Shown piece after piece: positions 1-9,565 of a stretch of DNA of 64,000 nucleotides; the stretch's first letter is position 1; each line of letters starts with the position of its first letter. Source of the DNA: Paralichthys olivaceus. Lineage: Eukaryota > Chordata > Actinopteri > Pleuronectiformes > Paralichthyidae. Both the position numbers and the translations under genes were made by a program. The notes under the pieces were generated by a model. It saw only the letters and a list, made by a program, of their open reading frames with translations, was not told the DNA's origin and did no database searches. The stretch is from contig NC_091113.1 of NCBI RefSeq assembly GCF_024713975.1, positions 14,892,501-14,956,500 of the forward strand. The letters run 5' to 3'.

Positions 1-570
1 TGAATATTCTGAATGTCAGGCCAGTCAGACAGGAGAAGCTGCTGTCGGACAGGGAGGGCAGTCAGTTCCAGCAGTGAGGCCTCAGCGGGCAGTGCAACAA
101 CTTATAAGATCTCAGAACAATGGCCATGGACTGTCAGTGAAACAAGAAATGGCGCGGTAGGCTTCATGGGTCATGTGTTGCGCTCCCAGTGCAGGCACAT
201 TTGGACAAACTAAGTCCATGATTCTGATTTAAGCTGAAGGCAGAGAAACATCTGCAGATGTTTTAAATTCTATTATCTACCTTAGAATATTTTCAGGAGC
301 TTCAGACCATCCCCATGTAAACTATTGCGTAAAACAAATTCAACAAATGTACACAAGCTTCTGAGGAACTGTCACTCATGCTGGCTGGCCTTGGAAAACA
401 TTCACTAACCATATCTGAAAATATGACACATTCAGAGGTATGCTACCATTCATTTGCTGCCTTGTGTCAAGTCATGTCTCAAGAGAAAAACACCCATCTT
501 AGAATTCATCTTGATGCATGATTGTATTAATATTTGCATGAAGCTTTAACTATGCTTTTTTCTCTTAAGT

Positions 571-3500
571 TTTCAGAGTTGCTTGTGAGTGCATATCCAA
601 GATTGGCAAATATCAGTGATGGCTGGATGCTGCACAAGTCCACAGGTCTGTAGGCGTATACACTGGATTAATGTTGTTTCAAAATACTCTATATGAGTAG
701 TTAGTGTATATTCAGGTTTGTTTAGTATCTATAATTTTTCAATTTTAGGTGGGGGTGGGCGGCGGAGCTTGGTTGTAATCCCTCCAGATCTATATGGATA
801 CACTGGCCAGCAGCTAAAAGCAGTGAGCAGGAATGGAAAATACACATTGTACATTTCTCCTTTACAAGAAGAACTTGATACAATTCCATTACCACCCAAA
901 GCAAAGGAGTTTGAGAACATGCCCAAAGCCCAGTGTACAACCTGCAAGAAAATGGTTCCACTTCAGATTCTTCCAGTACACATCACGGAATGCAAGAAAG
1001 AACTTGTAGACTTGTCCTATTCTGCTGAAGAGGTATGTCAAACTTTTAGTCTTTATTTCACAGCTGTTTATATTGAAAAATAAGATGTTATTCTGTATTA
1101 TGCTCTAAACACTTACGTTTCATTATTGTTTTTCTCCCCCAGGAAAGCTGCAACGAAGAACATGAAGATGAATTCCCAGATTCCATTTGCAGCCAGACAG
1201 ACAAGGTGAAATGTTTGTGCCTTCCTGGTAAGTTAAGATATTAATCTTTGGAATAATGTAAAATTTTATTCACATGCCTTGTGAATTATTTTTTAAGACA
1301 GCAGAGTGTCCTGTGTGCAACAATGCATTTCAAGTTGACATAATTGAGATCCATGCAGCCACATGTGGATTACGGTAATATTAATGATTTTAGTGTAACT
1401 TTTTGAATGTATACCTACGTTTATTTGACAAATTACATATAAGGAGATTGCCTTGCAAAATGTTATATGTATGCAAGTGTTTATGTCAAGATAAGTTAGG
1501 ACGAGCTGTTTTCTTTATGTGTGCAGACCTTCAGATAATAACGGCCATGAGTCAAGTGGATCAGTACCAGTCAGTCAAATCAGCACCTTTCAAAGGTAAT
1601 ATTGTATATTAGGTAATTATGGTGGCAAATTATGTCATCTGGATAATATACACTTTAAAGAGATACTGCAGTATCAATCATCTTTTTCCTGTTGAAAAGT
1701 TTATAATATGTGTGGAGTGTGATCACAGAGAAATGTGGTAATCCAAAAACAAAGTATGTTTGTGAGATCTTTTGCTCTCACCCATTAGAATTTCACTAGT
1801 ATAGGAGGCGTGGCAATTGTTGTACCATGCCACACCCCTAACAACCACCCAGAATAATTGTAGCAAACAGCTATGAAATTATACAGACAGTACAACCAGG
1901 TCTAGTTTTTTATTCAAATGCTCAGTGTTGAACAAGAAATAAATAAGTAAATAAAGCATTCAGAAAAGACATGTTGGTGTCTATTTTAATGTTCATTTTT
2001 TTGTCTTTTGTTTTTAATTCCAGCTCTGAGGAAATCTTGGATTGGATCACTTGTCAAGTTAATGAAACAAACCCATTTTCCATCTGTGTCGCGGACTGAG
2101 CTCTTCAGCAGAGGCATGCAGCAGTGGCAACGGCAGAAGAAGACATCGCCCAAATGTAGAGGCAGGCATCGATACTGGGGCCCTTTGCAGAGAATTCCTC
2201 ACAGGTACAAATGTTTGTCTATATTTAATTTCACGATAAGAGAAAATTTGTGCACATCAAATTCTTACAAGGCCAGATGCAGGATTAAAGATTATCAAGA
2301 ACAAAAAGGAAAGGAATTATCCACACACTGGATATAGTTTCAATAATTTTTATTGGACTGATGTGTGGATTTCTTCTCCTTCCTTTTTGTCCATATTTGT
2401 CAAATCAGACACACTTGACACACTGTCAACATCAACAGGGGGCCTCTGGTGGTATAGTGGGCTCAAATGCTAGTTAAATGGGGGGGGAAAGAGAGACAGA
2501 AGAGACTGTTTGAATCTCCTGTATTTACTGTTTTGCAGAGATCAAAAACAGACTCTTTGTTGGAGGGTCAGATAAGAAAGGGAAGAATCCTGTTTATTGT
2601 CTCAACAGTTTGGACTCTTAACTACTTCAGGTGCATAGTGTATTCAGGCAGTTTATGCTGTTTTGTTTTGGTTAGGAGTGCAGGAGAGGTCATGGCAGCT
2701 AGCCTGGCACAAGGCGGGCCTTGTCCTAACTTAATGCACGAGTGGTCCTTCAGATATCTCTGCTCCGGTGACACAGCATACGAGTGTCTGCCAGTGATGT
2801 AACAGATTTCGAACTGTCACAGCTTATTGATATTGGTAAATACAATTTTATCAAAGTTAGTAATTGCATTAGCCTCATTTTCAGAATCAGAAAAGCTTTT
2901 ATTGCCAAGTAAGTTTACGCATACATGGAATTTGTTTTGATGCTGTTGGTGCATGTCAGATATCTCTAAATATAACAAGATTAAAATAAAATCAAGTATT
3001 AATATTTAACAATATAAATATAAAAATATATACACAGTATGTTTTTGAAGATAAAAAATGAAAAATAGGAAGAGCAGTACAGCTGAGTAAGTATACTGTT
3101 CACAGTATGCAGAGTATTTCTAATATAAGTATGTAGCTGTATATGGCTTACACAATTTCTTTTTTGTTTTGTTGCCTTTAGAGAACAATGATACAATGCA
3201 ACTTAATTTCACTTGACACCTACTCTGTTTTCAGATAAACAGCGGCGGTAATGACAACATCAGTGACCTGGTTGACGATATTGTGACCTGCGGATACACT
3301 GGAATCGTGTCTCTGGAAAAAAAAAAGACAGCATGATTAGGTATGTTGGTGACATTTTTGGTTTTCATTAAGGCAAGGGTGTATTGTACAAGGATTTGTG
3401 ATGAGTTAGGCTACTTGTTGGTCATGTCTAAAACATGGATTACAAGTAAACATGGCATTGGTTTCATGCAAAGCTGTGTTGTAAAACTTCTTTACATGTC

Positions 3501-4572
3501 ACCAAATAATGATAACATGTAGTTTTGGCTTTTTTCCCCTCTACATCCAACAGGTTTACCACTAAAGTATATTCTCCTGATGCTACATTTTGTCCATTAG
3601 AACTGTCGTACTTCACTCCACCATGAGAGTCATCCCAATGCTCGACCAGCTCAGTAAAGGCCTGCAGCTGTATGACCTACCAAAAATCATGAAGACTCAT
3701 CAAGACCTCTGCCTACCACTGTTTGTTCCAGGGCAAGATGATGAGGTATATTCTTATGTTTTAGACTGCTTTTAATTGAGCATGAATGTCTTTTGCAAGA
3801 ATTACAATGTTTATGCAGACTGAAATGCACGTCCTTCTTCTTAAAGGCGGATGCAGCCTTCCTTCTGGAGAAGAGCCGCCCTATCGTCAGTGAGATTGAT
3901 TCTGCCAAGCACCAAAAGGAAGTAAACATGATGAACTTTCTCCAGGACTACCTCCAGGAAATTGAGGATTCTGGTATGTATTAGCCAAGATGTAGTAATA
4001 AAGAGATTAACGTGTTCTGCTATCCTTAAGTACATTTTATATAGTGCAGTGTAAAGTAGTTAATTGATTCAAACTATACGACCCATTAAATCTAGGCGTT
4101 TTTGGAAACTTGATGTCACTATTTAAAATGAATGTAATCGATTAAATGTAAGATTGTGACCTCTAGGATAACGGTTTCATTAAACTCGACATGGACGGCT
4201 TACAGATGGATGACTTGCATAGTTATATTAACAGTAACTGGAGGTGTCTGAACAATTGCCACAACACAATGCCTGTCATCCAGTCATAACAAATGCAGCT
4301 TTTGTTGAAATCTCATTAATCAAATGTTCTTATACTCAAAAAGTTCAATATGATTTGTGTTTATGTAATGGATTTTATCAACTTGAAAACTAAAATGTAT
4401 TGGTTTCAATTCAGACTAACATTGTGTTTATCTCTTAATTAAGAACAAGAGGGCCCAAGCAACAACGTTACTCCAGAAGGCTTGACTGCAGGAAGCATCA
4501 TGCAGTGGATGACTGGACAACAAGCCTGTTCTGCCAAGCGAAAACAAGGACTTTGTCTTAAATCTGAATAAC
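571..4572 (+). pseudogene. HECT/UBZ-type 'G2/M-phase E3 ligase-like' teleost gene, degraded copy
   Basis: Blocks of a multi-exon protein of the large teleost family usually annotated 'G2/M phase-specific E3 ubiquitin-protein ligase-like' are readable at about 571-643, 749-1033, 1141-1206, 1301-1377, 1527-1594, 2023-2203, 2539-2629, 2676-2835, 3235-3342, 3600-3744, 3848-3974 and 4443-4572. They include a short N-terminal domain (WMLHKSTG), a Cys-rich UBZ-like finger (AECPVCNNAF), and HECT-like segments (GIDTGAL, EVMAASLAQGGP, CGYTGIVSLE, MRVIPMLDQL, IMQWMTGQ). The reading frame is broken at least four times: a one-base loss near 2088, a shift plus missing segment near 2155, a TAA inside the exon at 2539-2629, and a shift near 2780. 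An A-run at 3318-3327 shifts the frame again. The last exon stops at 4572, before the segment that carries the catalytic cysteine in intact relatives. Poly(A) signals lie at 4785 and 4880. The N-terminal exon(s) may lie before 571. Family assignment is from memory; decay is seen directly. Confidence 0.7.
2883..3130. repeat. Dispersed teleost retroelement tail (AGCTTTTATTGCCAAGTA type)
   Basis: The segment starts with TCAGAATCAGAAAAGC followed by a TTTATTGCCAAGTA motif. Very similar sequence recurs in many teleost genomes, mostly as short non-LTR or non-autonomous fragments. It sits in the intron before the CGYTG exon of the HECT-like gene and becomes AT-rich after 2980. Assignment is by remembered similarity only. 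Confidence 0.45.
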
Positions 4573-5482
4573 CGCCTGAGTCATATTTTAAGGTTTTTAG
4601 CACAATAATGCACAGTGACTCAGCAGTGTTAGGGAAACTAGGTAGATATCACAATTTAGCCAAAATATGACTCAGGCAATTAAGTTTTAAGGCTAATAAT
4701 TTAGAAATATTTTAAAAACATACCAAAGCACAGACTGACCTACACAGGCATAGTGCACTGACAACAGAAAACATTTTACCAGAGAATAAAATGTGTATAA
4801 TGTTCAAGCAATCAGAACATGGAGTACATCTATCATACATTTTGCTTTGCTGACTTGTTCTATTTGTGTGATCACTTCAATAAAGTATCACACACACTTA
4901 CTTGTATATCATTTTTTCAACAACTTGCTCCTGAATTTTAACCTTCTACTCCTTCCACACTTAAAGACTTAAAGATATTGACCCCATTCAAATAGCAATA
5001 ACAAATTAGATTGTTTTTGTATAAACCTAAGCCTCCACATATTCAGGTTCAAAACTTGTCAACTGCACTTTGCCTTTGTAAACAGCACCTTGAGTTTGAG
5101 CTTCAACATACCTGCAAATCTTTGTTCGGGTCACAACGGTTCTTCATGTGACCCAAAACCCAGAGCTGGTTTGGGATGGTTGTGCCAGCCTTCTGTGAAA
5201 GTGTGAAGGGACTCTGCCAGACCTGGAAGGAAGACATGTATTGAAAATACATGTGAGAAATGTTCAGCCATATTCATCACAACAAAATGTTCCATCAAAT
5301 ATTACTGAAATTAGTAATTAGGGCATGGAAACAATAGCACAAGTTTATCATTGTTTACCTGGAAGGCCAGCCATAGTTTTCCACTGAATGAGCAGTGTTT
5401 GAGCAGCTCCAGATAGAAAATCTGTTTAGAAAGACAGTGTTTGAATCTGCATAAGCAAAATATTAAGGCCTACAACACATAA

Positions 5483-5600
5483 GATAAATAATCTTCATTG
5501 ATCCCCAGGGGGAAACTCAGGAGTTACAGCAACAGCAGTAAAAGCAGGAACAGCAATAGATAAAAGTCAGGAACCATAAGCATAAAATAAAAAAATAAAT
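5483..5600. repeat. Non-LTR retroelement 3' tail fragment
   Basis: The motif TTGATCCCCAGGGGGAAACT is characteristic of widespread teleost non-LTR element tails. The fragment lies in an intron of the integrase-like gene. Only the tail is visible; no coding part remains. Confidence 0.5.
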
Positions 5601-7127
5601 AGTAATTGAAATAAGCTTTCTGACACATTACATCTGTTTAGTAAAGTTCTGAATATACAATGTTTTAAAATGTTTCTTCCCTGCTCTTCTCCTCCTTTAC
5701 CTCCTTTCAAGTGATTGAGTAAAATATGCTAAACATTATGAAAAGTTTTGAAAATTCAATGTTAATAATGTGTGTGAAAAAAAAAATAATGTGTGTGAAC
5801 CGTGTACCACTGTAATAAAAGATGACCAACCTTTCTCGAGTACCCATCTATTGCACCAAATATGACAATGTTGTACCTTGAAAACAAAATATGAAATGAC
5901 AATGAGCAGTCACCCCCCCCCCCCATAAATAAATACAAAAATAAATAGTAAATAAAACGTCTTACCGTATAAGCTTATGGTTTGTGTCCACATGGACTAA
6001 TGACAAAGGCCCCTGCACAGAGTATGTCCTCCTTACTGTGCACCCCAGCCATGTCATCCTTTCCAAAACTCCTGGAGCATCGACTGTGCATGGACTCCTT
6101 GATGCGGTCCCACTGAACTCCATCTGAACATCTGCTTGCACACAGCCTTTAACCATTCTATATCCTGCGTTTGATGGACAGCACAGCATCATCCAGTTCA
6201 CTATCAGTTAAGCTTCTGTATGTAGACCTTGTGGACAACCCAGGTTCACGCATACGCCGGAAGAATGTGCTTTGGCTGACACCCAACAGATTTGCGATGC
6301 AAGACACTGGTAAGGGGACGTCGATGAGCTGGGACAGAAGCTCCTCAGAAAAATGAACTTTGGTCGTCCTCATCCTCCAGCTCTAATAAAAGCACAGGGA
6401 CTCTCTTGGGAAACAGCTGCATGGATCTTACTTTGCAGGGATAAAAGACAGTCCACAATTTCAGCTGGCATGTTTAAAGTACTGGAGGCAGCTGTCAGAA
6501 TAAATGCTTCTTGATCTACAATGTACTGTAAATAGTCCAAATTCAGGTGTGGTTGATTTAACACGTCTGTAACCCTTGATTTCAGACGTTCCTGAGTAGC
6601 CACTGGTCCCTGTAAACAAACAACAAAAAAAAAGTTTGATGCATAATATGCCACAGTTAACTTAGTCGTTTACCAACATACAGTACTCTATCAATTCCAC
6701 AAAGGCTGGACAGACATTCAAAATACTTTTGTATTTTTTGCTAAATTAATATGCAAACCATTAGCTTGCAAGTTAAAACAATAACTCTTAATTATTATGG
6801 GGCTCTATTGAATGTTGCCAATCGCTGCATTTTCAAGGGATGGTGCTCTGATCAGAGGAGGACGGGATATTTGCCTTATGCTTCATTTTGACCTTAATTC
6901 AAACAGTTTCAGAGTAATAGTGCTGCTTAAATAAACCACTTGTAACTTGTTACATGGAGAATGGAGACTCCGACCCGGTGTCCCAGCTCTCGTCTCTGCG
7001 ACACAAACACGCCCCGTAACCCGTAATCTCTTGTTTATGACAGATAAGACTACTCAAATATACACGTCATGATGTGTGTATGATAATCCATCATCCACTG
7101 ATTGATTTCCCTCTGTTGTAAAAAATG

Positions 7128-7440
7128 AACTTTGAGGCTGAATTTCTCCAAAATGATACAGTAAATATGCTTGATACTGAGTCAGTGAACAGTCAGGATG
7201 GTCCTGAGATCAAATGTGCAAACCTTTGTCAGAAATTATGGATCAAAGGGATTTTACAGTAGAGTAAATAAAGAGCATAATGCCTTTTTCAATGCAAAAT
7301 AAAGAACTTTGAGGCTGAATTGCTCCAAAATGATACAGTAAATATGCTTGATACTGAGTGAGTGAACAGTCAGGATGGTCCTGAAAACAACTTTTGACAA
7401 CCTTTGTCAGAAATTATGGAATAAATGGATTTTACAGTAG
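7128..7440. repeat. Direct tandem duplication, ~177 bp period
   Basis: Copy 1 (7128-7262) and copy 2 (7305-7440) both run from AACTTTGAGGCTGAATT to GATTTTACAGTAG and share AATGATACAGTAAATATGCT and GAACAGTCAGGATGGTCCTG. Divergence is modest: a few substitutions and a small indel. The duplication lies in intron 1 of the integrase-like gene. Confidence 0.9.
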
Positions 7441-7889
7441 CATAAAACATTGGCTCGCTCCGTATCATGGACTACCTGCATTTGCCATACATTCTGTAAT
7501 ACGGGCGCACTTGAAATCAGGAAAAGCCGAACGTCTGCTCACTTGACCGCAGTGAGAGGAGGATTAGCAAAGGAGAAAAGAGACCGGACTTATACGATGG
7601 ATAGATTCATACGCCGAATGACACCATTCATAAATCCACACAAGTTGTATTTCGATCATCGTTATGTGTCAAATTAATTATTTCATAATTTGCAGGTCAG
7701 TGCTAATTAACTAGCTCAAGCCAACTTCTCATGCTAGTAATGCTAGCACTAACTTAGCGTCACCGGCACGTCGCTAGCTTGCTATCTTGCAAGCTAAAGC
7801 AGTAAGTCTGTGAGTGCATGAAGTGTATATTATTTAAAACAGTACAATTCTATGAAGTAAATATTGAATATACACGTTGTTCACTTTAC

Positions 7890-8060
7890 CTGTGACGCTT
7901 CACCTGAGCGAGCAGCTCCACTCGGCCCACCGCTGTCGGCCATCTTTGGCTTTGGCGCATGCGCGTTTGGAGAAATCGCGGTTCGATTACTTTTCCCTGT
8001 GACCTGCCTGTGACCTACGTGACGTCATTGGAGCAGTTTTCTCCTCTGCTATCTACTCTC
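7890..8060 (-). promoter_or_regulatory. CpG-rich promoter with CRE and CCAAT for the integrase-like gene
   Basis: Upstream of the 7943 start codon lies GC-rich sequence with a GCGCATGCGC motif (NRF1-like palindrome, near 7957-7966). A full CRE palindrome TGACGTCA is at 8020-8027, overlapping an inverted CCAAT box (ATTGG, 8027-8031). This looks like a housekeeping-type promoter rather than a transposon end. Function is inferred from motifs only. Confidence 0.5.
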
Positions 8061-8181
8061 ACAGTTTTTAGATTCAGACTCACACAAAAACAATCCTAAC
8101 CCGAACAATGTCTCACACTCACGTGCATGACTGCAGAATTTTGTGCACAACAATTGTTATTGACATACAAATGTTTAACAT

Positions 8182-8541
8182 TACGAATATGAATATTTGA
8201 ATCATGCACACATCTTGTTGATAGCTATCTTACTCCATATTTGTCCTGCATATTTATTCACATTAGAGTCCAACTGATTTAAATCGGCCAATGTGACGGC
8301 TTCACAGACATATCAGCGTTTATGTTTGCCAAAAAGCGAAGATATAAAACTTTTATTTTACAGGATAAACACTAAGGAAAATAATTATGGTTACATTTTG
8401 TGTAAACAAACACAATCACAATTTAACCCCTATTTATTTGGTAGTGTTTTCCTTCTATTCATAGTTGGTAAGATATCACATACGAATATGAATATTTCAA
8501 TCATGCACACATCTTTTTGATAGCTATCTTACGCCATATTT
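8182..8541. repeat. Pair of direct repeats ~60 bp long, 299 bp apart
   Basis: Copies at 8182-8241 and 8481-8541 both begin TACGAATATGAATATTT and contain ATCATGCACACATCTT and TGATAGCTATCTTAC. The space between them holds a dispersed repeat copy described separately. The pair could be repeat-mediated duplication or long direct termini of a small element. Confidence 0.85.
8250..8480 (+). repeat. Dispersed repeat family 'TTCACAGACATATC', copy 1
   Basis: It contains GGCCAATGTGACGGCTTCAC, then AGACATATCAGCGTTTATG, a TTTATTTTACAGGATAAACA block and a TTACATTTTGTGTAAACA block. The same order of blocks appears at 20335-20590 (same strand) and in reverse complement at 51580-51730, so this is a dispersed family present at least three times in the window. 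Confidence 0.65.
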
Positions 8542-8729
8542 TCACCAATCTGTTCAGCAGTGGCTGTGTCTATATTCCACAGATTAAGTGGAATCTTTGA
8601 AGTCATTAGCCTGTATCCTCTAGGAATAGTGAATATAGAACATTTCTGAATCATGACATTATAACTGCATCAAACTCTTTTAAAATTACTATTGACCAGC
8701 ATGTCTTGCTTTTTTTCCACGCATCTGCC

Positions 8730-8900
8730 CCAGGAAGGCCTCTGGAGTGGAGGGCATTTCTGGGATTTTATTGAAATTGTGCAGTGAAGAGCTGGCAGAA
8801 ACCTGGTGCCCCATTTACTAGAAGTCTCTTGACACACACTCAGTCCCCTCCATGTGGAAAAGACCCATTATTATTCCTGTGTCAGCGTTTGAAAAATGAT
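8730..8900 (+). mobile_element. LINE reverse-transcriptase fragment
   Basis: The frame reads KASGVEGISGILLKLCSEEL and, after an internal stop, KSLDTHSVPSMWKRPIIIPV. This resembles the RT region just before the catalytic domain of fish LINEs (the 'iP..WK...i.PI.K' block). It has at least one stop and no flanking ORF, so it is a dead fragment. Confidence 0.7.
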
Positions 8901-9134
8901 GGCCTTAGTGAAAACAGAGGTCAGTTGTTTTTTAGATCCCTCTCAGACTTAACAAGTAGTGACATCTGGTGGTTTGTAAACCTTACAGCAGTCTATCAAG
9001 ATTGGAGGCCAAAGCACAACCACAGATCAATAATTCAACAGTTTCAGTTGCATGAGTCCCAAGAACCCTACGTATCAGTTTTATTATACTTTTATCCAGG
9101 AGTGCTGCAACACATATGATGTTCTATAATTTCT

Positions 9135-9395
9135 GGAAATGTCCATCCATCACTGAGGGTCAAGGGGGGGGCTGGAGCCAATCCCAGCTGACAATGGGCT
9201 AGAGGCGGGGTCAGGTCACCAGTGTGTCACACAGCCAACATACAAAGACAAAAAACTATTCACACTCACGGTCAGAGAGTGCATGTCTTTGGACGGTTGC
9301 GTACTAGAGAAAAAACAGAGAATCAGGACTCAAACTGGGAACCTTCTCTCTGTAAGACGACACTGCTCACCACCATGCCATCACTAGGACAACTA
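9135..9395 (+). repeat. L2/Maui-type LINE tail or related SINE
   Basis: Diagnostic phrases are GGCTGGAGCCAATCCCAGCT, GAGGCGGGGTCAGGTC, TTCACACTCACGGTCAGAG and GCATGTCTTTGGACGG, in the order found in a very abundant teleost repeat. It lies just downstream of the RT scrap, so the two may be remnants of one insertion. Confidence 0.65.
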
Positions 9396-9565
9396 TCACT
9401 ATATTCATTTGTATTAAACAGTACCAAAAACACAATATTCTTCACAGGGAAAAATCCTAGAACCTCAGAACAGTTGAAAAATGCTTTATTATTATTATTT
9501 TACATAAATATACCGAACATAACTCCACATTTGGAAGGAAATAGGCTGCATATGTGTTGTCATCA

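Larger units (their letters stand above)
5112..7943 (-). pseudogene. Integrase-core-domain (transposon-derived) gene, disrupted
   Basis: The first exon 7943-7890 encodes an 18-residue start (MADSGGPSGAARSGEASQ) in CpG-rich sequence and ends in a good donor. Exon 2 (6609-5966) encodes a helical N-terminal region, then a helix-turn-helix-like stretch (SCIANLLGVSQSTFFRRM), then the start of an integrase fold (LVHVDTNHKLIR). Exon 3 (5876-5831) continues it with IVIFGAIDGYSRK. Two further well-spliced exons, 5421-5359 and 5222-5112, encode residues I do not recognise. This matches the teleost family of spliced integrase-catalytic-domain genes thought to come from DNA transposons. Exon 2 is broken: a TGA at 6372-6370 sits in a GRGRP-like context, a shift follows almost at once, and three more frame changes lie between about 6170 and 6060. 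The gene faces the HECT-like pseudogene tail to tail. Confidence 0.65.
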
